DNA of 37,469 nt from Pigoraptor vietnamica (lineage: Eukaryota > Opisthokonta > Filasterea), in NCBI GenBank assembly GCA_943704525.1, contig CALSCQ010000718.1, forward strand, positions 1-37,469. Direction: 5' to 3'. Of this stretch, positions 20,345-29,300 are shown piece after piece (within the stretch, counting starts at the first letter, position 1; the number at the start of each line of letters is the position of its first letter). The notes under the pieces were generated by a model. The model did no database searches, was not told the DNA's origin, and saw nothing but the letters and a program-made list of their open reading frames with translations. A program made the translations under genes and the position numbers.

Positions 20345-20851
20345 TGCGCGCACACTTATTTGTGGTACAGATCGAATTCCGCAATGAAGTACCTCTTGAT
20401 TTGCAAAAAAAAAATTATCCGATAACTTCGTGAAATATTTGGGCAAGCCGCTTAATTATTGATCTTTCATAGAATCACTCGGTCACGTGAAGACTGGTGA
20501 CATGGTTGTCATACAAATGAGCTTTCCGACTTTATAAAAAATTGTTGATCCTTATTGTGTGAAAAAAATTAGTAGAATTCTGATTGGACATGGCATTACT
20601 TTCTACTATTCATTCCACCAAAATAATTCATAATAATAGTTAGTAAGTAACCTGGGGCCATTTCCGATAGTTAACGAACACAAACTTCAACCAATTGTGC
20701 CTGCGAATCCTCTACGCTCTGTTACATGAAGGAGCGACAGATGGAACATGTGTGCGGAGGAAGCGAGAAGTTATCTTGACAGGAAATTTTTTACGATGCA
20801 GAGTCAAGCCAAAATGAAGTCCAAAACATTTGACCGTTTGTATTTTCATAC
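20345..20851. other. AT-rich gene-free stretch
   Basis: About 500 bp, clearly more AT-rich than the rest of the window, with A-runs and no open frame of note. It lies between the palindrome and the inverted-repeat element. I see no gene in it. Confidence 0.6.
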
Positions 20852-21118
20852 TTAAAGGAAGCCCTCCGCGAGCTCTCGAGATTATATAATCCTCGTTTTG
20901 AAATCCCTTAGCTAAAGGACCTATAATTAGAATCCCAGCGAAACACCCACCCCACGCTAATCGGTTATATTTCTGATGGACAGTGCACAAAATTTGTTGA
21001 CTTATCGACGACTTTCGATTTGTATGGACCTTTTCCATTCAAACCCTTCACTATGGCCACCCCGAGCCAAATTTTTGGGATTATTTAATCTCGAGAGCTC
21101 GCGGAGGGCTTCCTTTAA
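20852..21118. mobile_element. MITE-like element: 35-bp terminal inverted repeats flanked by TTAA
   Basis: The left arm begins AGGAAGCCCTCCGCGAGCTC at 20856. Its reverse complement ends at 21114. The match extends about 35 bp inward with one mismatch (left TATATAAT against right ATTTAAT). Both ends abut TTAA (20852-20855 and 21115-21118), as expected for a TTAA target-site duplication. The 259-bp body has no coding capacity, so it would be a non-autonomous DNA transposon moved in trans. TTAA targeting is typical of the piggyBac superfamily, though the terminal bases are not the usual CCC. Near-identical arms suggest a fairly recent insertion. A family call needs other genomic copies. Confidence 0.72.
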
Positions 21119-21141
21119 TTTGCCGCCGGCGCGTCAGCGAA

Positions 21142-21146
<5 letters not shown>

Positions 21147-21228
<82 letters not shown>

Positions 21229-21249
21229 ACACACACACAAAAAAAAAAC
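21147..21249. repeat. Long CA microsatellite with trailing A-run
   Basis: About 90 bp of nearly perfect (CA)n, the purest in the window, ends in CACAAAAAAAAAA. It lies 80 bp upstream of the ORF starting at 21327. Confidence 0.97.
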
Positions 21250-21326
21250 TCACACACGAACCACAAATAATACGCTACACACGCACAACATCAACTCACG
21301 CACAAGTGCGCGCCCCGTTTGTTGAA

Positions 21327-21947
21327 ATGTGTGACGCATCACCTGCGTTCGCCAATGCCGGTTCCACACAGCCCTGTTTAACGGCTGGCGGGGAGTCATT
21401 TCGGGTATCTCTAAAGAGACCGGCGACGCAGGCGAGGGAGCGGAATCAGAGAATGCGATTGGACCCTGGTGGGTCAACTGTCTCAGGGTGTATATCAAAC
21501 TGTCGTTCGCATTGCTTAACCATTTTCTCAAATGTCGCAGCACCAGCGGACCACCCTCCTCAGCCCTCTGAACTGTGCGAAGACGACGCCGCCCTGTCGA
21601 ACACTGCAGTCGGCCCTCTGCGACCCGACTTCTCAAATGATCCTCCATGGGAGCCGCTGATTTCTCTCGAGAAGGCTCTTGAGCGCGATGCCTTGTCGCT
21701 TGAAGCAATTCGGCTGCTGCAAGGGTTGGCGAGCTTGGAACCGCACGTCTCGAGTATCGGGTATACTTGTCAGCCTGACGACCTGTCGAAGCCGCTGGTT
21801 CGGGTGCGTGCACATGAGGGGCACTTTGATGCGTTGGAAAAAGGGATACGTGCGGTGTATCCTGACCTCACCGTCAACGGCGTGGAAGTCGTGGTACTGA
21901 CGGAGCCGAAGTGGAGCATCTTCTATCGTGCGCCTGATGCGCAATGA
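21327..21947 (+). CDS. Unrecognised intronless ORF, 206 aa
   Basis: ATG 21327 (MCDASPAFANAGS) to TGA 21945-21947. The frame is also open upstream through the CA repeat, which is not meaningful. The N-terminal half is Pro/Ser-rich and polar. The C-terminal 80 residues look like a folded alpha/beta segment (EKALERDALSLEAIRLLQGL; EGHFDALEKGIRAVYPDLTV; VEVVVLTEPKWSIFYR). No membrane segment or signal peptide is seen. I do not recognise the family. It shares the sparse intronless island with the protease-like gene. It may be a lineage-specific gene or a transposon-borne passenger. Confidence 0.45.
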   Translation: MCDASPAFANAGSTQPCLTAGGESFRVSLKRPATQARERNQRMRLDPGGSTVSGCISNCRSHCLTIFSNVAAPADHPPQPSELCEDDAALSNTAVGPLRPDFSNDPPWEPLISLEKALERDALSLEAIRLLQGLASLEPHVSSIGYTCQPDDLSKPLVRVRAHEGHFDALEKGIRAVYPDLTVNGVEVVVLTEPKWSIFYRAPDAQ

Positions 21948-23559
21948 AACGGTGCTTACACACGCTGAAACAAGTTTGGCTCTGTGCCGAATGGATGTCA
22001 CGGCGAAACGTGACAATAGTTTGGCTGTCGGTGACCAAATGAATCCGATGTGAGACTTGCACTGCCGACTCACGCAGTTCACACTGAAGTTCAACGCACC
22101 TAAACACATCCGAGCACAAAGACGTCGGCGTGTATAGCCGTGCGGTCTGACGAGGCGCCGGCCAATGGCACTTTCACACGCACGGCAGCCCCTACCGGCT
22201 ATACCGTCGACACAACCCCCACGGCGGCACATCTGACACGGCCGTGATGAGCATCCACTGACCGATCAACTCACACTCTGACTAAATTTTAGCACCGTGC
22301 ACTGTGAAATGCGCTGACGCCGTCATAGCCCGCCATCTTCATTCTGCTTCACACTGTCGTCCTTTTGCTCTCTTCCGTTCCAGTGTTCGTGAATCAGACT
22401 GGTCCAAAGGCGTCGCGTCTATTGAAACGCAACGCACTGACACATTCAACTAAACTGGCTGAAGTGCCTGTATACAGCGCCCACCCGGTAGGAGACAACT
22501 GAACGAACGCAGTGCGACTCGTCGCCGGACGAACTCCAGTCCAGTGGCTTCGCAAATGCAAGCAACGGTCGCACTGCACCGTGTTGCTGGCGACATGTCG
22601 TGGAGGTCGGGATCAGGTGTGGGTTGCGGCGGCTGTGCGCATGTGTCGAGCGGTGTGGAGGAAGGGCATATGATGGAAAGGGAACGACGGGGCACGGCGA
22701 AGGAAGTGACAATGAGCCATGCTCGGAACAAAGTGGGCGATCTGATCGTTTGCCATCCTGACGGACGAGATGGGGGTCTACGTGCCAGACGGGCGTCTGT
22801 TGCACAGGTACGGGTGGGAGTCAGCAAGGCCGTAATGCCCGGGCGTCGTGCCGCATGTAAACGCAAGTGTGCATGTGCGGTTCGATTCGGTCCTGTAACA
22901 CAAGCGCTGCATCTGCACATATATATCATTGGCCGACTGCGGTCCAGCACACACCGGAGCCGCGCGTGGTGGCGCAAGGGGTCCAACGGCGCCTTCAGGT
23001 GGCCGACCAACACGCCTGCGAAGGGCGGGTCAGTGAGCCAGATTCACGCGCCACACGCACGTACACACCGGACACATTTCACACACAACACCGACGGCCC
23101 AGTGGTGCGCAGCATGAAAGCCACCAAGCCCTCGCGCCTGGCCGCATCCGTTAGGGGCCCCACAACTTGCCAGAAATGACCGGCCTACCTCGGCGCACGC
23201 GTCGCCGCCGTCGCAGGATCTCGAGCGCGTATAAAATGATTCAGTGAACACAGAGACATAGAAGAGTGCCTATGAAGCCTCTTTATAGTCTCTGGTAGCT
23301 TGCGGCGCACGTAACGGGACGAAATGGACGCACGCACCCTTCTCACTTCCCTACAAACTCTTTGCTCTTCACATTGCGCGGCAATACCTACGAAGGGACG
23401 GCGTTCGTACGCTCGCACACAGCTGCAGCCGGACTCTTGCGAACACTTCGAGCGAATCTACCGCCTCGGCAACCGCATCGACAAGAGGTTCTGCGACCTG
23501 CGGGAGGGTCGTCATGAACACACTGCCGCGCAGTGTCTCTCACTCACACACGTCAGACT
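21948..23559. other. Gene-poor stretch without a confident gene
   Basis: About 1.6 kb. An ATG-led frame at 22556-23179 (MQATVALHRVAGDM...) is open for about 207 codons but is basic, Arg/His-rich and overlapped by open frames on the other strand, so I do not call it. Another ATG-led frame begins at 23324. I see no RNA gene or clear repeat. Confidence 0.4.
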
Positions 23560-24000
23560 GAAGACGTTTCTGCACTCGGCGTCCACACGCTCGAACGCGT
23601 GTCCACGCGCTCAACCTCAGAAGACGGATGCAAAGGACTTGCGGGCGTCGTTCTGCACTCGGCGGTGTTCAAGATCGGGAACGTCCGTTGGAGAGTCGAG
23701 AATCCATCGTGTCACAGACTCCCGGGCGTCCACAGGTGGAATGCTCGCAGGGTGCGTTGCGGCAAACGCGCACATGGCTCCACTCACGTGACAGTCGGAT
23801 TCTGCCCACGACCATTTGGGATAGAGTGGTTTAAATGCCATCCCAGGCGACTGCTCCGTCACATACCGGCAATTTGCACACAACCGGGAGCAGCGCCGGC
23901 CGGCGACATTTCCTCCGCTTGCCCGACGTGCGCGCCACAATGCCAGAAAGCGGCGCGACACATCCCCCTCCCGAGGACGACCGTTGTGCGTGCGACCGTG
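23560..24000 (-). pseudogene. Decayed fragments of the F-box/LRR/armadillo gene family
   Basis: From about 23994 down to 23820 the minus strand matches a segment of the gene at 11779-15249 (its region about 13590-13760). Shared peptides include RRFLxxWxARRASGG, and nucleotide blocks such as CCTCCGCTTGCCCGACG and CCAGAAAGCGGCGCG also match. The copy has lost frame after about 45 codons. Near 23566 the plus strand carries DVSALGVHTLERV, the VHTL-type LRR signature, in the opposite orientation. The fragments are thus rearranged as well as mutated. They are relics of a gene copy, not a functional gene. The exact left limit cannot be set by eye. Confidence 0.65.
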
Positions 24001-24080
24001 ACACCCCGGATGATAGATGAGTTCAAAAGGGAAAGGACTCCCCTAAATTTTTGGAAGAGGTGACATGTTACCTCTCGAAA

Positions 24081-24153
24081 GGTTCCATGGTGTAGTTGGT
24101 TATCACGTCAGTCTAACACACTGAAGGTCCTCGGTTCGATTCCGGGTGGAGCC
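24081..24153 (+). tRNA. tRNA-Val (anticodon AAC)
   Basis: 73 nt with a full cloverleaf. The acceptor GGTTCCA pairs with TGGAGCC (one G-U). The anticodon stem TCAGT/ACTGA encloses the loop CTAACAC with anticodon AAC at 24115-24117. The B box is GGTTCGATTCC at 24133-24143 and the A box includes TGGTGTAGTTGG from 24088. No intron. AAC would be read as inosine-AC. Confidence 0.96.
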
Positions 24154-24154
24154 A

Positions 24155-24162
24155 TTTTTTTT
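24155..24162 (+). terminator. RNA polymerase III termination T-run
   Basis: Eight consecutive T start two bases after the discriminator end of tRNA-Val, the standard pol III stop. Confidence 0.92.
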
Positions 24163-24245
24163 CCCTCCGTTCTGTCAACAGTGGCTTTCACCGCCAGTCC
24201 CCAAAGCCACATCCCGATGTTTGTTCTTCTTTTACGGCGGCCAAA

Positions 24246-26039
24246 ATGGCCCTGACTACGCTTCAGATTCGCCTCGAAGCGCTCGAGGACCGCGTCGACG
24301 CCGCCCTCGGAAGTGTGCACGTGAGGACTGAGCGGCGTCTGGACGTGCTCGAGAAGATTGCGGCCAAGGTCGCCCAGCCGCTTGAGGATGCCAACCGCCC
24401 GCCGCCCGTTGAGCAGGAAGCCGTCGACCGGATAGAGGCGAAGGTGGAGCGGCTCATCGAGAGGCAGGAGCTTTTTGAGCAGCAGCTAAAGTTGCTCAAC
24501 GACCGCTACTGCGAGCTAAGGGACGCCCCTGCGCCACCTCCCGTTACCCGTCCTGCGTCCCACGACGCGGCGACGGAGACGTCCGGCTTGGGTGATGCAG
24601 AGTCGACCGCAGCGATTGCGGACGAGGAAGAGGAATGCGTGCCGTCGTCTCCGAGCCTCACGTTCTCCCCTGCAGACGAAGCGTCGCCCAAAAAGAGGGC
24701 CGCCGAGGGCGACGCAGCGGACGGCGGTGGCGAGGGCGGCGAGCGTTCAAAGCGCCCGCGTGTCGTCAGTGGCGACGAGGGAGCGGAAGCGTCCAGCAAG
24801 CGCGCCGCCCCCAGCGACGTTGACGGAGCGAAGCCTCCTCCCGCAACCGCTGTTGGGACCCCACAGCACGCGATGCCTCCGCCCGCAACCGCTGTTGGGA
24901 CCCCGCAGCAGGCGATGCCTCCGCCCGCAACCGCACGCTTTTCTTTGCGTTCGGGGCACGAGGTGCCTCCGCCCGCAACAGGAGGCTTTTCTTTTGGGGC
25001 GATGCCTCCGCCCGCAACAGGAGGCTTTTCTTTTGGGGCGATGCCTCCGCCCGCAACAGGAGGCTTTTTTTGGGGGGCGATGCCTCCGCCCGCAGCAGTA
25101 GGCTTTTCTTTTGGGACTCCGAAGTACGAGGTACCTCCGCCCACAACCACACCGCGCTTCGTTTGGGTGCCCACGCAGCCCGGCAAGTTTTCTATGGAGT
25201 CCATCTCGTCGAACCCCGTCCCCCTCGAGCCGAGAGGCATCGCCGGTCTCCGCCATCTCCTCGACGTCGCAAGCCTATCCCGCCTTCGTGACACGTGGAC
25301 GGCGCTCTCGAACCTTCCCGCGATTACCGGTTGCGGGTCGGTGTGTGACATGAACCCCGCCGCGTATGTCGAGCCGTCGACACTCACTCGCCTCGGTAGC
25401 ATCCGCCGCCACGTGGCAAAGCTGCAGAAACTGAAGGCGAAGTATGGCGGGGAGGAGGCAAAGCGTGTCGGCATCGCCGTTGGCGATCAGATGTGGTCGC
25501 TCGACTATTTTGAGGCGCGCATGCAGCTGCAAGATGTCATGCGTCGTGCCGTCGAGCTGGAGAAGGCGCTGCCGCATCTAGGTCTGCCTTCCCAGCTCAC
25601 ACAGACACTCGTCAAGGAGGACCGCGACGTCTTGTTATCATCGCGCCTCCGCGTGCGGGACGTGCTGAGCGCCGTGGAGGGGATCAACCTGACGGACGCA
25701 TTCGTGGTCGAGACGGTCGCCCTCTTCAACAGTCGCGGTGGCCGCCTTGCCTTCGCGAAGCCTCCGTCGCACGAGATGGACGAAGGATGGGGCGACTGGG
25801 ACCAAGCGGGCACGCAACAAACCCTGCAGTTGAGGCGCGTGAAGGAAGCCGTGGATTCCGACGCGGCTGACGGGTGGGCTGTTGTGCGAAGGTGCCCATC
25901 GAGCGGTGCGGACGATCGCGCGGACTTTCGCAACTTCTTTTCGTGCCTCGAGCGCGCGCGAGAGTGGAGTGGGGGCATTGATGCGCCCACGGACGTTGCG
26001 GGCATACTGCGCGCCATGGGCTGCGTGGCGTGTGATTAA
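24246..26039 (+). CDS. Coiled-coil protein with FSFG-type tandem repeats
   Basis: Intronless frame, ATG 24246 to TAA 26037-26039, 597 aa. Residues 1-95 form a strong heptad coiled coil (LQIRLEALEDRVDAALGS...). About 100-190 is acidic/Ser-rich with a basic, possibly nuclear-localising patch (KKRAA, SKRPR). About 195-305 is a tandem array on the theme MPPPATGGFSFGA, giving FSFG motifs flanked by Pro. From about 315 on the sequence looks globular and helical, with many charged residues and Trp near the end. FxFG repeats plus coiled coil recall nucleoporins of the Nup62 type, but the C-terminal domain is not one I recognise, and only a few true FxFG units exist. Function is open. The ATG lies 84 bp after the tRNA-Val T-run. 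Confidence 0.75.
   Translation: MALTTLQIRLEALEDRVDAALGSVHVRTERRLDVLEKIAAKVAQPLEDANRPPPVEQEAVDRIEAKVERLIERQELFEQQLKLLNDRYCELRDAPAPPPVTRPASHDAATETSGLGDAESTAAIADEEEECVPSSPSLTFSPADEASPKKRAAEGDAADGGGEGGERSKRPRVVSGDEGAEASSKRAAPSDVDGAKPPPATAVGTPQHAMPPPATAVGTPQQAMPPPATARFSLRSGHEVPPPATGGFSFGAMPPPATGGFSFGAMPPPATGGFFWGAMPPPAAVGFSFGTPKYEVPPPTTTPRFVWVPTQPGKFSMESISSNPVPLEPRGIAGLRHLLDVASLSRLRDTWTALSNLPAITGCGSVCDMNPAAYVEPSTLTRLGSIRRHVAKLQKLKAKYGGEEAKRVGIAVGDQMWSLDYFEARMQLQDVMRRAVELEKALPHLGLPSQLTQTLVKEDRDVLLSSRLRVRDVLSAVEGINLTDAFVVETVALFNSRGGRLAFAKPPSHEMDEGWGDWDQAGTQQTLQLRRVKEAVDSDAADGWAVVRRCPSSGADDRADFRNFFSCLERAREWSGGIDAPTDVAGILRAMGCVACD
24838..25150 (+). repeat. In-frame tandem repeat (about 39-42 bp units) in the FSFG protein
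   Basis: About eight units begin with CCTCCGCCCGCAACnG. The central three are 39 bp and nearly identical (ending GGAGGCTTTTCTTTTGGGG). The outer ones diverge and are 42 bp or irregular. All lengths are multiples of three, so the frame is kept. Confidence 0.9.
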
Positions 26040-26045
26040 GTTATC

Positions 26046-26051
26046 AATAAA
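26046..26051 (+). promoter_or_regulatory. AATAAA polyadenylation signal
   Basis: A perfect AATAAA lies 7 bp after the stop of the FSFG-repeat gene, in a locally AT-rich patch. It would give a very short 3' UTR. Confidence 0.5.
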
Positions 26052-26346
26052 TTATCAAACTGGTTCGTCGTTACACGATGCGTGGCGGGAAAGCATGAAT
26101 CTGCTGCCATTCCGGCGTGACTCCCGTAAAGCTCTGACACCACCGATCCACATATCTCGAGAGCCTTAGTGGGCGTACTGTCTTCCCAAATCTCATACAC
26201 GCACTGGCTCGAGACAGGCATGCCGTGGCTTCGCAAACGGTTTCACGTCATACGCATTTATGGCACACGCACTCGCACGCGCAATACGCAACTCGATTAT
26301 ATATCAGGCACTGCGCACGATGTCGGCCAACTTGCCGCTCAACAAA

Positions 26347-29300
26347 TTAAGCCTCAAGCGGACCGGGGCCGGGACTTGGGTTCCAGCCCGTGCGACGCGG
26401 CTGCACGCGCGTGCCCGGCACGCTGTTCAGTGGCACCTGCATGGCGGGGTTGTACCCGGCACTCGCCTGCCCGGCTCCCCCAAACGGACTCGGGCCGCCC
26501 GCCGCACCAAACGACGCGCGCGAAAAGGGGTCGCCACTGCCGTACGGCTGAGCCTGCGCAAACGACGGCTGTCCCCCGAACGAGGGCTGCGGTCCAAACG
26601 ACGGCTGCGTGGCCGCGCCGTATGCTGCGGGCGAGGTGCCAAGGGCCGGCTGCGGGCCTCCGCCGGGCAGACGCGGCAGCGACGACGCCGAGCCAAGATC
26701 CCCTCCCGCGCCACGCAGCGGTCCCGGCGACGAACTCGCGCCGCCCGCCGCGCCCACCGGCTGCACGCTCGCTGCCGTGCCAACGCTCGCACTCGCAAGG
26801 CCCTGGCCACCGGCGCTGAAACTGCCGCCGAGGTTGCCGTTCGCGCCAAAGCCATTCCCGCCAAACTGGCCAGCGTTCGGTTGTGCGCCCGGGTGTACCG
26901 CGCCGCCGCCGTTCATGCTGTTGTTTGGACCGCCGTTCCCAACGAATGTGCCGCCGTGTCCAAAACCACCGCCGCCCTGCTGCATGGAAGCGCCCCCGGC
27001 CCCGCCGCCGCCACTGCCACCATTAATGCCAAAGAAGCTGCCGCTGAACTGGCTCGCACTCAGTCCGCCGCCGGCCGACGTCGGGCGCTGCTGGGGGCCC
27101 GACGCGCCCTGCTGTCGACGCTCCTCGCTCGCGCGCGCCAAGTCCTGCTGCCGCCGCTGGTCCTCGGCGGTCATGGGCATGGCGGCTTGCGCGCGCTGGA
27201 GTACCGTGACGCAGCCCGAGTGCCCCTTCTTCGTCGCGTAGTCCAGCGGCAAGAGGTTGTTGATGTCCCGCATCCACCACTTTGCGCCGCGATTCAGCAG
27301 CATTTGCGCAATGTCGGGCTTGTCGCACACGGCCGCCCAGTGCAGGGGCGTCGCGTTGCGCTGGTCTGCCACGTTCGGGTCCGTCGCTCGCAGCGTGAGG
27401 AGGTGCTGCACGCACTCGGCAGCGCCCTCCCCGCAGGCGAGATGGAGCGGCGTCCGCCCTCGCTGGTCGCGCGCAGCCACGGCGTCCTCGGCGAGCTCCG
27501 TGATCACGCGCACGCACTTGAGATTTCGCGAGGACACGGCAAAGTGCAGCGCAGTCCGACCGTGCGAGTCCGCAGCCACGGCATCGGCGCCCGCGCGCAA
27601 GAGCTGCCTCGCCGCGTCCGGATGGCCGTACGTGACAGACCAGTGCAGCGCCGTGTGTCCCTCGTTGTCCGCGCGGTTGAGGTCCTGGCGGCGGAGGGCC
27701 TTGAGCAGCGCCTCGAGGCAGCGTCCAGAGTCGTGCTTGGTCGACCACTGAAGCGCCGTCCGCCCCTCCGCGTCCGCGGCATTCGGATCGGCCCCGTACT
27801 TGAGGAGCAGCCGCAGGCACTCGGCGTGGCCAAAGTACGCGGCCCACACGATGGCCGTACGCTGGTTCGAGTCGCGTGCGTTGGCGCTCGCACCGAGACG
27901 CAGTAGCATCTCGGCGCACTTGGCGCGATCCCCCATGACGGCATACATGAGGGGCGTGCGGTTGTTGGCGTCGCGCGAATCAATTCCGTGCGAGACGACG
28001 AGCGTCTTGATCGCGTTGCGGTCGCCCTGGTTCGCCGCCATGTGGAGCTCGTTGGGCATCGGATCACGTGACCCGTCCCCGGGCATCCCCTCGAGATTCG
28101 TGGGGCCTGCGTTCTGCGGCTGCCCCTGGCCTTGCTGGGCTTGGGCGCCGCCGGCAAAAGTGCCGCCGTAGTACGTCGACTGCTGCTGCTGCGCTTGCTG
28201 TTGTTGTTGTTGTTGTTGTTGCTGCTGCTGCGTTTGTTGTTGTTGGTAGTGCGTCGACACGGCGTTGCTGTGGTGCTGCATCATGGCCTGCTGCTTCTGC
28301 ATCACGTGGTTGCGCGCGTCGCTGCTCGTCATGCTGTTGCCGAGCGACGAGGACGTGCCCCCGTAGTACGTCGAACCGCCCAATGTGGCGCGCTTCTGCG
28401 CTGATGTCGGCCGCACCTCCGTCTGCAAAACAAAACATGCGTCATCAGACTGTGTAACGGGGCTACACGCACACGGCCAGACAAAACTTCAAGGCAGGAC
28501 TCTTCGACACTATTGCCTATCCCCTCTCCCTCCTCTCCTTCTCCCCCCCCCCACCCTCTTCCCACATACACACACACTCTCGCTCGCACGCACCATGCCG
28601 CGGAACTGGTAGAAGTCGAACGGCGACGCGGAGAAGGCCTTCGATCCCTTGTAGTGGTCAATCACGCCCATTTTGATCATCGCCTGCCCGAGCAGCAGCA
28701 CCTGGTCCTCGCTCGTCACTCCCGCCACGTGGCGCGTAAAGTACTCAAACGCGTCGTGCCCCGAAAACGCCGCCTTGAACACCCCAAAGACGCCGCGCCG
28801 GTCGCTCAGCGGAATGCCCGTGATGGGATCCTTCAGCGCGTCCACAAACGCCTGCCACTCGGGCGACAGCTGCTGCGTCTCGTAGCGCTCTTCCACCGTG
28901 CTCCCGGCGGACCGCGGCTTGGGTTCCGGCCGGCTGCCCTCGTCCGGCGACAGCACGCTCGAGTCGCTCGAGTCCGTCGACATCGTGCGCCGAATGTACC
29001 GCGTCTGGCTCGGCGTGACAGGCGTCGAGGACACAGAGCCACCCGTGGAGTTCTTCGCCGTCGGCGTCGCGGCCGTCGTCGCCTCAAACGCACGCTCGCG
29101 CGCAGACGGCACGCGGGGTTCGGGTTCCTTCGCGGGCTCCTGGGGCAAGCGCGACCGTGACGCCACGGGGGAGAGGCCCGCTTCGGACGTCGCTGGAGGG
29201 ACGCCCTCGCCACTTGCGCGCAGTCGGTCGAGCTGCACGCGCAGAAACTCCTTCTCCTTTTCGATGCGGCGCCGCTCAGACTCGAGAAAGTGGAACTTGG

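Noticed and set aside
22556-23179. ATG-led frame of about 207 codons
   Set aside because: Basic, His/Arg-rich composition, competing open frames on the other strand and no recognisable segment. Not enough to call a gene.
26260-27906. 548-codon open frame on the plus strand
   Set aside because: It is antisense to the ankyrin exon of the kinesin and Arg/Ala-rich, a shadow frame.
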